Part shown: in pieces, positions 24,901 through 42,576 of the stretch | How the letters are laid out: each line of letters starts with the position of its first letter | Numbering within the stretch: position 1 is the stretch's first letter | NCBI GenBank assembly: GCA_033439265.1 | Contig: JAVTVX010000029.1 | Coordinates: 937,501 to 1,001,500 of the forward strand | Direction: 5' to 3' | Origin: Dillenia suffruticosa | Taxonomy: Eukaryota; Streptophyta; Magnoliopsida; Dilleniales; Dilleniaceae | Length of the DNA: 64,000 nucleotides | Notes under the pieces: generated by a model | The model's database searches: none | What the model was told of the DNA's origin: nothing | Seen by the model: only the letters and a program-made list of their open reading frames with translations | Made by a program: the position numbers and the translations under genes

Positions 24901-26145
24901 AACTCAGTTTTTGCAGTTAAACAAAAACGGTACGCATGAGTCCATCCTGTGATCTAGCAAGTCCTATTCTTATCCACAGATTTTTTGATTCTTAATTTTC
25001 ATTTAAGGTACATCCGATATATCTATATATATATAAATATATATTTTAAGTCCAATCTATTTGGATTTTTAATTAAAGGTGTAAAAATTATATTTAAAAT
25101 TTTGTGTATGTTAGCTACGTACACATGTTAACATAGTAGAAGGCTGAAAGTATTGTCGGAAAATAATGAAAATACTAACAATTTAACTATTTGGATTTTA
25201 AATTATATGAGTGATAGTTTAATTCAAAATATTTGTAAGTGCTTTTCACTATATGTTTCTAAAAGATAGTCATCACTCATGTCTTGTTGGTGCAGCGCTA
25301 AGTGCACTGAATTTCTTTATCAAATTTTCGGATTCGAATTTTGGAAATAAATAAATGAATACCGGAAGAGCTCTTTTTTTAATGAACCTGATAGTTAATT
25401 CGAAATGAATTAATTGAAAATAATAAATTGATTATCGATAAGTCAATCAAGGAAAAATAAAATGAAAGACAATCATTCGATCACTTTATTGATAATCGAA
25501 TGAGATTAGTTTTTTTACTGATTTCATTAGATTGTATAAAATATAATTTTTGATCCGACTACTCATTCGGGCTGGGACTATTGTTTGTTGTTGGAAAATT
25601 TTAGATTTCTCTAATCGAGTTTAAAAATAAAAAATTTTGAACAAAAACTGTAGTTTTACTTATCAACGGTCACAAAAAATATTTATTTGTTTTGACGTGG
25701 GCTGAGTCCAAATTTGAAGGCATCCGCCTAAAACTCACCTCTGATCGAAACCTCACAATTTCCACATGATTCCTCCCAGATGCTTTTATTATTCACCATA
25801 AACCAATTTGGAACGGACGGGCACAAGGCCAGAGTTTTGGGTGTCCTTGAACTGGCTAACAAAGCCCGATCGAGGGCTGAGCGCGAACCTTGGTGAAGTT
25901 TGACATGAGGTATCCATCATAGCCAAGCTATCTCCTTGCAAACATGCACAAAAACAGAATAAAAAGTTTTAAGCCTAGTAGGCCATCTTATGGGTACTCC
26001 CAGACACCTGAGAAATTAACGCCTAAACTGCGCCCAAAGAAGCGCTTGACAACTAAACAAACAATATTTGTGAGATGAATGCAATGATTTGGTCACTATA
26101 TGTAACCAATTTGCAATCTCAGCCATTGACTCGATCACTGAATTT
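24901..26145. other. Intergenic between RLP relic a and the RLP promoter repeats
   Basis: AT-rich DNA. A TTCGGATTCGAATTTTGG box with an A-rich follow-up at 25316-25350 may be a further SINE relic. Sequence from about 25680 to 26050 reappears upstream of the broken RLP (30,740-31,160) and at 45,540-45,943, marking the ancestral 5' flank of the RLP unit. Confidence 0.5.
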
Positions 26146-26668
26146 CAACCAATCTGGCGTCCCACCCACGTCTGAGTAGTGAGATGTGGATTAAAATGAC
26201 TTTTGCTTGGCCATTTTCCACAATTTAGAGTGTTCCTCGGGAGCTATCATAGTCAAGTCATCGGGAGACTTTGAAGTTTGCATTCTCATGATTTGATTGG
26301 CATAACTTCAACCAATCTGGCGTCCCACCCACATCTGAGTAGTGAGATTTGGAATAAAATGACTTTTGCCGGGCCATTTTCCACAGTATATAGTGTTCGT
26401 CCGGAACTTTTCTAGAATTAGCTGTCTCTAAGTGGATAGTCAAGTCACCAGGAGACTTTGAAGTTGCCTTCTCATGATTTGATTGGCCTAACTCCGGCGT
26501 CTCACCCCCGTCTGAGTAGTGAGCTTTGGATTAAAATGACTTTTGATTGGCCATTTTCCACAGTGTACAGTGTTCCTCAGGAGCTCTTCTAGAATTAGCA
26601 GTCTCTAAGTGGATATTCTAGTCACGGGGGACTACGAAGTTGTCTTCTCATGATTTGCTTGGCATGCC
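26146..26668 (+). repeat. Three-copy tandem repeat in the RLP promoter
   Basis: Three diverged units of about 163-180 bp start near 26146, 26309 and 26489. Each carries CTGAGTAGTGAG, TTAAAATGACTTTTG, GGCCATTTTCCACA and TCTCATGATTTG in the same order. They end about 180 bases before the ATG of the intact RLP. The broken RLP has one such unit (about 31215-31410). Confidence 0.85.
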
Positions 26669-26845
26669 AGCTTCTGCAAGCAAGTTGATGGTCATGCAAC
26701 TTTTGAATCTTCAAATCCAATAAAAGCGTGACAAAAACTTTGGCAAATTTTCACTCACAACAGCAAAAAGGCACCTTCCAGGTTGCATATACAAACATCA
26801 AGCACATAACATTTGAGATAAATACTGGCTGCCAAGAGCATAGAC

Positions 26846-29824
26846 ATGACTAGGAACACTATCTTCTTCCAACTACTTGTGCTGGTTTCCTTTCTTGTTC
26901 TTGAAATCATTAAACTAGCTTCTTGCAACAACAATCCAAAAGGGGTTTGCCTGGAAACTGAAAGACAAGCACTACTCAAGTTCAAAGGAGGTCTGGTCGA
27001 TCCTTCAGGCAGACTCTCTTCTTGGGTTGGCAAAGATTGTTGCAGCTGGGAAGGTGTTCTATGCAACAATCTCACCGGAAATGTCATCAAGCTCAAACTC
27101 CGCAATCCATATCCAGACGAAGTATCCTATTATTTAGGCGGTCAGATAAATCCTTCCTTGCTAGATCTGAAACATTTGAGGCACCTAGACCTCAGCGTGA
27201 ACAACTTCGGAGGTATTCAGATTCCAAAGTTCCTTGGTTCGCTTAAGAGCTTGAGATATCTCAATCTCTCGGGTGCTCACTTTGGTGAATCTATACCACC
27301 AAGTGTTGGAAATCTTGTAAAGTTGAGATACCTTGATCTTGACACATACTTCGATGAGTTGTATGAAAATGAGTTGCACTGGCTATCTGGTCTTTCTTCA
27401 TTAACATACCTCAGTCTTGGAAATGTGGACCTTAGCAGGGCTTCCGGGTACTGGCTAGATGTTGTAAATATGCTTCCCTCTCTTTCAGAGTTGCACTTGC
27501 CTGCTTGTGGTCTTTCCAGCCTTCCTCGGTCTCTTCCATTCAATAATCTCACCTTGCTTTCAGTCCTTGATCTCTCCAACAATGGTTTTAGCTCCTCCAT
27601 ACCTCACTGGTTGTTCAACCTGAGCCAACTTTCCTACTTAGATGTCAGCAGCAACTATTTCCAGGGAAGATTTCCTGATCAATTTCTCCACATGACTTCT
27701 CTTCTACACATTGATTTGTCTGAGAACTCAATTGGAGATCAGCTAACAAGGAACCTTGGAAGACTCTGCAACTTACAATCACTCGATCTCTCTATCAACA
27801 ACATCACTGGGGAGATAATTGAATTCATTGACGACTTGTCCAAGTGTCCTAATATCAGCCTAGAGTCACTTGATTTGGGGTTCAATCAACTTAGTGGCCT
27901 TCTTCCTGACTCATTAGGACACTTAAAGAACTTGCAATTTCTTCGACTTTGGGGGAACTCACTCATGGGTTCAATTCCAAATTCCATTGGAAATCTTTCA
28001 TTGTTGAAAGAATTTTACCTAACCAGCAATCAGATGGATGGGACAATCCCGGCAAGTCTAGGACATCTATCTTCACTGGTTGCACTAGATCTCTCACAGA
28101 ACCCATGGCAGGGTGTTATCACCGAAGCTCATTTATTCAATCTGACAAGCTTGAAAGAACTATCCATTTTCAAGTTAAATCCAAATGTGACTTTGGGGTT
28201 TAATGTCAATGAAAACTTCCTTCCTCCTTTTAAACTTAGGTACCTCAGCCTGAGATCATGCCATGTGGGACCTAAGTTTCCTGCATGGCTCAGAGGCCAG
28301 AATGAGCTGAACACAATAGTACTCCATACTGCTGGGATTTCAGACAGCATACCAGATTGGTTGTGGGAGTTGGATTTGCAGGTCAATGAACTCGACTTTG
28401 CCGATAATCAGATACGAGGCAGGGTTCCAAATACGTTACAGTTTCAACATCAAGCCATTGTAGACTTGAGCTCAAACTGCTTTGAGGGTCCTCTACCCAT
28501 TTTCCCTTCAAACATAAGCCAACTGTATTTGAGAGTTAATAACTTCTCTGGACCAATTCCAAGGGACTTTGGCATCAAAATGCCTAACTTGACTCATTTT
28601 GACCTCTCTCGGAATGCCTTAAATGGTACTATTCCATTGTCCATAGGAAAGATAATGGGACTAATGTCTTTGGACATCTCAAACAATCACTTGTCTGGAA
28701 AAATTCCCCTGATTTGGGATGACAAACCAAATCTGTACATCGTACACATCGCAAACAACAGCTTATCAGGTGAAATACCCGGCTCGATGGGCAATCTGGA
28801 GTCCCTCATGTTCATGGCACTCAGCAACAACAACCTTTCTGGGGCAATTCCTTCTTCGTTTCAAAAATGTGAAAAGATGATTCACCTTGATCTTGGAGAC
28901 AACAGACTATCAGGGAAACTTCCATCGTGGATAGGAGAAAAGATGCCAGATTTGTTGATCCTGCGCTTGAGGTCTAACTTGCTCACTGGAAATATTCCAT
29001 CTCAGTTGTGTCATCTTTCATCTCTCCACATATTGGACCTTGCAGAAAACGATCTCTCAGGGTTCATTCCATCTTGCTTGGGGAATTTGAGTGGAATGAG
29101 AGAAGATCCCCATTCTCAGAGGTATGAGGGTCAGTTGTCAGTTGTTGTTAAAGGAACAGAGCTCGTGTATGATACTACTCTTTACCTGGTGCATAGCATT
29201 GATCTCTCCAGCAACAATCTATCTGGAGAAGTACCCGAAGAACTTACAAGTCTTTCAAGATTGTATGCTTTAAACTTGTCTATGAACCATTTGACAGGAA
29301 AGATACCAAAGAAGATTGGCAACTTACAGCTGTTGGAAACTCTAGACCTTTCAAGGAATCAGCTTTCAGGCCCAATTCCACCAACCATGACTTCCATGAC
29401 TTCATTGAATCACTTGAACTTGTCACACAATATGCTCTCAGGCAAAATTCCAACAGGCAACCAGTTCGAAACACTCAATGACCCCTCAATATATGAGAAC
29501 AATCTTGCACTGTGTGGGTTTCCTTTACCAAATAAATGTTCCGATGAGGATGAAGGAACACATCATTCTTCTGGCGAGGTCGGTGAAGATGGCGGAGACA
29601 GGGTTAAGGATGATGACAATGAAATGAATGGGTTCTACATTAGCTTGAGTCTTGGTTTTGCAGTGGGGTTATGGGGTGTTTGTGGCACTTTACTTCTGAA
29701 TAGGTCCTGCAGCCGTGCTTATTTTGGCTTTGTAGACAACATGAAAGATAGGCTATTGAATGTTATCCCACTGAACAATCTGCAGAGGAAATTCAAAGCT
29801 AGAAGGAACAATGGTCCCAGATGA
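26846..29824 (+). CDS. Leucine-rich-repeat receptor-like protein (EIX2/Cf-like), intact
   Basis: A single uninterrupted frame of 992 residues with no intron, as usual for this family. Order of parts: signal peptide (about 1-27, [18 protein letters not shown]); LRRNT cap with [13 protein letters not shown] and [11 protein letters not shown]; some 27-30 plant-type repeats (LxxLDLSxNxLxGxIP); a non-LRR island around [16 protein letters not shown]; four last repeats; the cap [12 protein letters not shown]; an acidic juxtamembrane stretch; a membrane helix ([20 protein letters not shown]) with a GxxxG motif (GFAVG); and a basic tail of about 40 residues with a YFGF (YxxPhi) endocytosis-like signal. 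There is no kinase, so by family it should signal through SOBIR1/BAK1-type partners after sensing an apoplastic microbial ligand. The promoter carries the triple repeat at 26146-26668. It is the only whole member of a cluster of relics. Confidence 0.95.
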   Translation: MTRNTIFFQLLVLVSFLVLEIIKLASCNNNPKGVCLETERQALLKFKGGLVDPSGRLSSWVGKDCCSWEGVLCNNLTGNVIKLKLRNPYPDEVSYYLGGQINPSLLDLKHLRHLDLSVNNFGGIQIPKFLGSLKSLRYLNLSGAHFGESIPPSVGNLVKLRYLDLDTYFDELYENELHWLSGLSSLTYLSLGNVDLSRASGYWLDVVNMLPSLSELHLPACGLSSLPRSLPFNNLTLLSVLDLSNNGFSSSIPHWLFNLSQLSYLDVSSNYFQGRFPDQFLHMTSLLHIDLSENSIGDQLTRNLGRLCNLQSLDLSINNITGEIIEFIDDLSKCPNISLESLDLGFNQLSGLLPDSLGHLKNLQFLRLWGNSLMGSIPNSIGNLSLLKEFYLTSNQMDGTIPASLGHLSSLVALDLSQNPWQGVITEAHLFNLTSLKELSIFKLNPNVTLGFNVNENFLPPFKLRYLSLRSCHVGPKFPAWLRGQNELNTIVLHTAGISDSIPDWLWELDLQVNELDFADNQIRGRVPNTLQFQHQAIVDLSSNCFEGPLPIFPSNISQLYLRVNNFSGPIPRDFGIKMPNLTHFDLSRNALNGTIPLSIGKIMGLMSLDISNNHLSGKIPLIWDDKPNLYIVHIANNSLSGEIPGSMGNLESLMFMALSNNNLSGAIPSSFQKCEKMIHLDLGDNRLSGKLPSWIGEKMPDLLILRLRSNLLTGNIPSQLCHLSSLHILDLAENDLSGFIPSCLGNLSGMREDPHSQRYEGQLSVVVKGTELVYDTTLYLVHSIDLSSNNLSGEVPEELTSLSRLYALNLSMNHLTGKIPKKIGNLQLLETLDLSRNQLSGPIPPTMTSMTSLNHLNLSHNMLSGKIPTGNQFETLNDPSIYENNLALCGFPLPNKCSDEDEGTHHSSGEVGEDGGDRVKDDDNEMNGFYISLSLGFAVGLWGVCGTLLLNRSCSRAYFGFVDNMKDRLLNVIPLNNLQRKFKARRNNGPR

Positions 29825-30654
29825 GTAAAAATAACGTTCAATGCAGCTGTACTAAAGGTTCTTTATATTGTAGCAGTGCCATATGCTTCTGTATACACAA
29901 AATTCCTCTATGCATCAGTGTTTTCTAAAATAAGTGTGTAAGATTTGAGGTTGAGTTGATACGAGCAGTGTAGTGTTTGATTTTCTAGTGCTCATGGAAT
30001 TTGAATTTATGTATATGCGATGAAATCTTTAGCAAATGCATGTTCTCGTGCAGGTCCACAAACCAAGCGAAACCTAAAGACTATGCAAGAAGCACATCAA
30101 CTTTCTTGTCCTCATATGTTGCCATGTCCCTATAAATCACATCAAGAATTTGAATCATATGTCTTCTAATATCCCAAAGAATCATATGTCCCTATAAATC
30201 ATATGTTGCATGGAAAGGTCAATTCTTCACTGAGGGGTATAATGTCAATACTCTTGGGTATATCTAAGTATCAATATTCTCAAGATCACAAATAATTTCA
30301 AACAGTGCGACTCTCACCCCAGATTAAAGTGACTACCAACCCCACTCAATTCAAGTTGGCCTCACAAGTCACCCTCACCCCTGACTAGAGTCTCTTTTCT
30401 TCAGCCATTTCATTCAACTTTCTTCGACCCCACGTTCAAGTCAGTAGAATGGCAGCGTTTGGTAACTTGAGGGACTCAGAAGTTGCCTTTCTTATGAATT
30501 TGATAGAGGAAAGGCAGCTTCCTCCATGCCTGTAGGCCAACACCTATTGGAAAATCCTACATTCCCACTTCAATAATGCGAGGATAAAGAGTCCTAGGAT
30601 CAAAGTCAAGACCATCACACAATTCCTTGGAGACTAGTTGCTTACTAGTCACTT
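29825..30654. other. RLP 3' flank
   Basis: The first 350 bases are closely matched at 33,170-33,530 behind the broken RLP, so the tandem duplication included the 3' flank. The rest (30,200-30,650) holds no recognisable gene. Confidence 0.6.
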
Positions 30655-30712
30655 CATAGACATGACTAGAACAACCTCCTCCTCCAGCTTCCTGCTCTCC
30701 TACTATTGATCA
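30655..30712 (+). pseudogene. RLP start-codon relic
   Basis: CATAGACATGACTAGAACAA closely matches the start region of the intact gene (CATAGACATGACTAGGAACA) and continues into a short Ser/Leu-rich stretch that stops within 16 codons. It is probably the 5' end of another lost RLP copy; little else remains. Confidence 0.5.
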
Positions 30713-30905
30713 CCATTAAGCTAAAATTTTTTGAATAAAATTTGTAGTTTTAATTATAGTGGTCATAAAAAAATATATATTTGTTTTGACGTAGGCTGAG
30801 TCCAAATTTGAAGGCATCCGCCTAAAACTCAACTCTAATTGAAACCTCACAGTTTCCTCATGATTCCTCACAGACGCTTCTATTTCTTTGATTCTTGGCA
30901 AGCTG

Positions 30906-30906
<1 letters not shown>

Positions 30907-30947
<41 letters not shown>
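30907..30947. repeat. (GA)n microsatellite
   Basis: About 20 GA units in the 5' flank of the broken RLP unit. The corresponding spot in front of the intact RLP lacks it. Confidence 0.9.
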
Positions 30948-30948
<1 letters not shown>

Positions 30949-31582
30949 TTAAGTCTATCATGAGGTATCCATCATAGCCAAGCTATCTCCTAGCAAACAT
31001 ACAAAAAACATAATGAAAAGTTTTAAGCCTAGTAGGCCATCTTATGGGAACTCCTAAACACCAAAGAAATTAACGTCTGAACTGAGCCCAAAGAAGCACT
31101 TGATAACTAAACAACAATATTAGTTAAGAGGTTTATACACTAATGCAACACTAAGAGACTATTAACCAATAGCAAAACCTTCAGTTGAATGCATTGATTT
31201 GGTCACTGTATCTACGGTCACTAAACCTCAGCCAATCTGGCATCCCAACCGGCGAGATTTGGGTTAAAATGACTTTTGCTTGGCCATTTTCCACAATACA
31301 TAGTTCTCCTCAGGAGCTCTTATAGAATTAGCAGTCCCTAAAGGGACAGTCTAGTCAACTGGGAGGACTTTGAAGTTACCTTCTCATGATTTGCTTGGCA
31401 TGCCAGCTTCTGCCAGAAAGATGATGGTTATGCAAATTTTGAGGTCTTCAAATCTAATAAAAGCGTGACGAAAACTCTGGCAAATTCTCACTTACAACCG
31501 CAAAAACGCACCTCCCAGGTTGCATATATAACCATCAACCACATAACATTCGAGCTCACAACTGGTTGCCTAGAACATTGAA

Positions 31583-33166
31583 ATGACTAGGAACACTATC
31601 TTCTTCCAACTACTTGTGCTGGTTTCCTTTCTTGTTCTTGAAACCATTAAACTAGCTCCTTGCAACAACAATCCAAAAGGGGTTTGCCTGGAAACTGAAA
31701 GAGATGCACTACTCAAGTTCAAAGAGGGTCTGGCTGATCCTTCGGGCAGACTCTCTTCCTGGGTTGGCAAAGATTGTTGCAGCTGGGAAGGTGTTATATG
31801 CAGCAATCTCACCAGAAACGTCATCAGGCTCAAACTCCGCAGTCCATATCCAGATGAAGTATCCTCTTATTTAGGCGGCCAGATAAATCCTTCCTTCTAG
31901 AATCAAAAAATTCAGAACCAAGCAATCTTACATTGTTAGCAATGCTAAGAAGCTTGTCAGCATATTGTTTGATTGTCTTAGACTCCTTCATTTTCTGCAT
32001 CTCAAATTCTCTGACCAGATTTAGCACTTTCATTCCTTTGGTCCTTTCATCTCCTTCATATTCATTCTTGAGGAAATTCCAGATTTGAAATGTTGATTTC
32101 ATGGTAATGATTCTAGCAAAAATTGTTGCTGAGACTGCAGCAAACAAAGAAGCTCTTGCTTTTGACTTGCTTGCTTTCTTTTCCTTATGATTTCTGATTT
32201 GAGCCACTGTTGGATTGTCTGACAAAGGAGGAACTTCGTAGTCTTCCTCAACAGCTTCCCAGAGATCATTTGCCTCTAGGTGTGCCTCCATTCTGGCTGC
32301 CCAGAAATGATAATTATCACCATCAAACACAAGTGGTGCTAGTGCTGTGAAGGGTGTTTCAGAATTCATAATTTATGGATTGAAGCAAGGTGTTTACGCT
32401 TTTATGGTGGGTTTCACTCAGTTCACACGTCCCTTTAAGAAGAGAGCTCTGATACCAATTGAAGGTATTTTAAACTTAAAAAATACACAAAAACGTAAGA
32501 AGTTTGGAAGAAGAGAGAGTACTTTTCATGGATTGATAATCTTCTTAAATAGAAAATTTTGCAACAAAAGAAAGAGAAATACTAGCAACAACTTCCTAAA
32601 CTTTAACCGTCAACAGTAATAGCTAGTAAATAATTGAAATTCAAAATTCAAATAGTGATGCAAATTTTTAGGAACAGCTGCTGATGCATAGGTTTAACAC
32701 AAGGAATCAGCTTTCAGGCCCAATTCCACCAAGCATGACTTCCATGACTTCATTGAATCACTTGAACTTGTCACACAATATGCTCTCAGGAAAAATTCCG
32801 ACAGGCAACCAGTTCGAAACACTCGATGACCCCTCAATATATGAGAACAATCTTGCACTGTGTGGGTTTCCTTTACCAAATAAATGTTCCAACAAGGATG
32901 AAGGAACACATCATTCTTCTGGTGAGGTTGGTGAAGATGGCGAAGACAGGGTTAAGGATGATGACAATGAAATTGATGGGTTCTAGATAGCTTGAGTCTT
33001 GGTTTTGCAGTGGGGTTATGGGGTGTTTGTGGCACTTTACTTCTGAACAGGTCCTGCAGCCGTGCTTATTTTGGCTTTGTAAACAACATGAAAGATAGGC
33101 TATTGAATGTTATCCCACTGAACAATCTGCAGAGGAAATTCAAAGCTAGGAGCAATGGTCCCAGAT
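31583..33166 (+). pseudogene. Disrupted tandem copy of the RLP gene
   Basis: The N-terminal part (31583-31900) matches the intact RLP through residue about 104 (signal peptide, LRRNT cap, GGQINPS) and then stops. The C-terminal part resumes at 32700 with [15 protein letters not shown], corresponding to residue about 838 on, and has a stop at 32984-32986 just before the membrane segment, whose sequence still follows in another frame. Between them lies a copia-type fossil (31905-32699). About 2.2 kb of LRR coding sequence is missing. A TATATAA box at 31525-31531 and flanks both sides match the intact unit, so this is a tandem duplicate, not a retrocopy. It cannot encode a receptor. Confidence 0.92.
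31905..32699 (-). mobile_element. Ty1/copia-type LTR element fossil (one LTR, primer site, part of gag)
   Basis: On the minus strand the order is LTR (32699-32460, about 240 bp, beginning TGTTAAACC and ending CCTTCA), a two-base spacer, a primer-binding site TGGTATCAGAGC (32457-32446, the copia match to initiator tRNA-Met), a short leader and part of a gag frame (about 32369-31905) with the UBN2-type pattern seen in copia gags. Protease, integrase, reverse transcriptase and the second LTR are absent, so it is a broken fragment. One LTR alone gives no age. Its LTR edge abuts the C-terminal RLP fragment and its gag edge abuts the N-terminal fragment, so the loss followed or accompanied insertion. 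Confidence 0.85.
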
Positions 33167-33984
33167 GAGTAAAGACAATGTTCAATGCAGATGTACTAAA
33201 GGTTCTTTATATTGTAGCAGTGCCTTATGCTTATGTATACACAAAATTCCTCTATGCATCAGTGTTTTCTAACGTAAGTGTGTAAGGTCTGAGGTTGAGT
33301 AGATACGAGTAGTGTAGTGTTTGATTTTCTAGTGCTCATGGAATGTGAATTTATGTATATGTGATGAAATCTTTAGCAAATGCATGTTCTCGTGCAGGTC
33401 CACAAACCAAGTGAAACCTAAAGACTATGCAAGAAGCGTATCTACTTTCTTGGTCCTCATATGTTGCCATGTCCCTATGAATCACTTCAAGAATTTGAAT
33501 CACGTCTTCTAATCTTCCAAAGAAAAATCCATAGGAGAACTTATAAACCCTCAATGAAGGAGCCACTTCTGTTCCAGTCGCGTGCACAACTATGGTTTTG
33601 GGTGTACAGATTGGATGTGGATGCTTTCTCAAGTAGTGCGGAAGATGAATTTCCTTAGTTTTTGCACTCGCAGAGTCTGTTGACCCAAAGCTGCAGGTGA
33701 CCCAATATCTGGGGCAGAACCATCAAAGTCATATTGGAACAGTTCAAAATAGACAAAAGAAGACAATGCATTAAATCCAACCAACTCAATAACTTTACGT
33801 CTCATCTCCTCAAGTCATCTGAAATGTAATCACATTAGTATCAATGAACGAATGGCCCTAAATTGACAATCTTATAGAAGAGTTGCCACAGAGAAAGATG
33901 GGTAGTATAGAACTTTGCCATTCGGTCTTCACTGCTATAGGGGTTTTATTACCACGAGAAAATAACATTGGATCATGCCAAGAT
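33167..33984. other. 3' flank of the broken RLP unit
   Basis: The first 350 bases copy the 3' flank of the intact RLP. From 33,700 to 33,840 it resembles the 3' flank of relic a (TCCTCAAGTC and similar pieces). No open gene. Confidence 0.55.
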
Positions 33985-34460
33985 GACTGAGGCATGCGAA
34001 TAGATTGAGAAGCAAGCCCTTCTGAATTTCAACAAGGATCTTTTAGATCCTTCAAGTCATCCTTCTTCTTAGGTTAGAGATGACAGCCCCAAATGGAGAG
34101 GCGTCACCTGCCATAACAGGACTGGACATGTCGTCAAGCTCAAACTGCGCATGGATGGATCTGAATTTGACCCATCTAATCAATGAATTTGAATAATGGT
34201 ATACACAGCTCGAGGAACTACACTTATTAATTCAGGTATCATTTGCAGCAAAAGGAAGAGAACTTGGATATCAGAGTACGCCGTATCGTGAGCAGCATTG
34301 ATCTTTCAAATATTCTCTCCCTGGACAGATACCTAAGGAGCTGACCAAGCTGGAGAGATTGAGAACCTTAAATTTATCAATAAATCATTTGATGGGAGAT
34401 TCCAAATGATACCAGAGATCTGCAACTGTTGGAAAAGCTTTGGTGATTTCAAGAGGGGCG
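33985..34460 (+). pseudogene. RLP relic e (LRRNT piece plus terminal LRR piece)
   Basis: Reads as broken pieces of an RLP: EKQALLNFNKDLLDPS-like and RNRTGHVVKLKL-like (the LRRNT cap), then, after a jump, IPKELTKLERLRTLNLSINH and LMGDSK-like pieces of the last repeats. The middle is gone and frames change. It is an older relic than the copy at 31.6-33.2 kb. Confidence 0.6.
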
Positions 34461-34900
34461 GCAGGAGGGAGGCTGGGAGCCAATTGCCCCTTGAAATTTC
34501 AAGAGAAAACTAAAACTTGTATGTATACGTTCAAAAATTACTAATGAAATTTCAACAAATATCCACTAAAAGCCTCAAATAGCCACTTAATACCTATGAA
34601 ATTTCATTCATTTGCTTGAAAACAGTAACCCCCTGCTGCTACATGTTGTTCGTTCTTCCCCCTAATAATAATTTATGGCTTCGCACCGGCATTGAGGCAA
34701 TTTCCAAGGTTAACTTCATGAAGCCAAAAAGTAATTTCAAGAATCTTTCAACTTATAGCAGTTGACAAGACACAAAAAAGGTTTGGTAAAATTATATTCC
34801 AGAAGAAATGCAAAGACAAAATATTTTTCTTTCCAGAATCCAAATCTGAATAGCCACTACCCCTTTAAAATCAGGAGTCATATATCTCAACAATCAGCTA
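34461..34900. other. Intergenic, kinase 3' flank
   Basis: Contains no recognisable gene; the last part is probably 3' UTR of the minus-strand kinase gene. Confidence 0.4.
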
Positions 34901-40774
<5,874 letters not shown>

Positions 40775-42576
40775 TTTCTCTCTCTTCTCTCTCTCTCTTT
40801 CTCTCTCTTCACGACAAAAAGACCTGCTGTTCTTCAAGAATCTCTCTCACTCTCTCTCAAAGTGGAATTCAAGAAGACCATATATGTCAGATTGCATGAG
40901 GCAGTTTTCGGTCGGCATCCTCTTTTCCGGGCCCGTCTTAGCGTGTTTTTTCTTTTATTCCTTTTTGGACAAAAGTACAATTTTACCCCTCCGGGTGCCT
41001 TCACCTTTTTCTTATATGCACATCTTCCCCCAATTTGTTTTTTTTATTAAATAATTTTAGTTTTCCCTTCGAGGATCTATTAAATTTTACAATTAAAATC
41101 TACAAGATGCATAACTCAAAACAAATAAATAATAAATGTTTTATTAATTTTTATATTTATTTGAATTATTAATTCTTTATTATAAATTTATTTTTAATTT
41201 TTAGAATTAAAAACTAACTTAATTTAAATCTAAAATTTAACAAACGTGAGAGCTGAGGGTGATCGAGGGAGGAGAATGAATCACTGGTTAGAGATGTTTG
41301 ATGTTGGATTCGTTAACCTTATGCTAAGGTTGCTTTTTTTGCACTATTTTCAACACCGTAAAGAGAAAAAATTATTGAAAATAAATTAATTAAATTCTCT
41401 AATAAAAAAGGTTATTAGAGATAGATTCATAAAATCATCTCTATAAAATTAGAGAATTTTATGAATCCGTCTCTAATATTTTTTTTTTGAATTGTTGAAA
41501 ATAATGAAAAAAAAACAAACAACACATACTTTTAACCCAACTCTAGATATCTTGAACTAGAATCATCTTCTATCAACCATCTTCGTCTCTTCGATCATCG
41601 GATTCTATTCTACTAACTTTCAATTCTAAAATTTAAAAGTAAATTTATTAAAAAAATTAATAATTCAAATATTAATTAATTTTTTTTTGTTTCAATCACA
41701 TACCTTCCCAAATATAACATACCTTGACCGGAGGAGTTTTAGCTCTTCAAAACTGGAGGGAGGTATTTGCAAAACGCCAAAGTTTAATGGGGCCAAATTG
41801 CAATATTGTTTTCTTCTTTTGGCATTTTGGGCCATTAGCAGTTTGAACGTACGAATGGCAAATTCGAGAGAATAATTTTTTTTAATGGAAAATTTTGAGA
41901 GAATAATTTATTTTGATGGAAAAATTCGAGAGAATAATGCCTTACATATTCCTGTCGTATGGCCTGCCTACCCAATCTGAGCATTTTTATTTTTATTTTC
42001 TTTATTTAATATGGGCTGGAATAACCTTTTTTTTATTGACAATGATAAAAAATAATCTTAAATTAAATTAAATTAAATTAGTTGAGTCAAATTTTAGTAA
42101 AATAATGCCAAAGATATTGAATATTATGTGATAATTCAGTTTATTTTTGTATGATTTAAATGAATTTTGATAAATTTAAAATTATTCAAAATTCTAATTT
42201 TTTACTTTTATATTTTTAAAAGTAAATTTTTTTGTTATATTTATTACTTGATTTATTTGATCCATATATTATGATTTTTAGTAGAAATAATTATTTTTAT
42301 TTATGCAATATTAGGAAAAAAATTTATGTTTATGGCATAAAGATAATATTGTTATTCTTTCTTTTTATAAACCATTCTATAATCATATTGAATCTGATTA
42401 AATTCATTTCAAATCGAGTTAAAATTTGAAGGAACAAAACTCTCTCAACATTAGTTTCCGACGTACATAAAATTCGAATATGATATTTAATTTAAGAGCT
42501 ATCAGTATTTAGTCATGGACCAAACAAGCATTACTATTCATGAATTATAATCTTTCATAGACCAAAATTCATGAAT
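40775..42576. other. Kinase 5' flank and AT-rich spacer
   Basis: Begins with a (GA/CT)-rich leader of the kinase gene. Sequence to about 42,003 is repeated at 47,936-49,033. A hairpin element lies at 41,412-41,482. The stretch 42,004-42,576 occurs once only and is very AT-rich; a weak family S trace (AATCTGATTAAATTCATTTC) is at 42,390. Confidence 0.55.
41412..41482. repeat. Palindromic hairpin, MITE candidate
   Basis: Arms ATTAGAGATAGATTCATAAA and the complement of TTTATGAATCCGTCTCTAAT (two mismatches over about 22 bp) enclose a loop of about 22 bases. A decayed copy is in the duplicate at about 48,430-48,540. ATTAGAGACGGATT-type ends are common on plant DNA transposons, but I see no clear target-site duplication. 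Confidence 0.5.

Noticed and set aside
26146-26668. CRISPR-like array
   Set aside because: Long, diverged plant tandem units without spacers of equal size, in a eukaryotic promoter.
33351-33632. 93-codon minus-strand frame in the RLP 3' flank
   Set aside because: The matching flank of the intact RLP does not keep this frame, so it is not conserved.
40775-40837. Upstream in-frame extension of the kinase gene
   Set aside because: It reads the (GA)n leader as Arg-Glu repeats; family members start at MPE.
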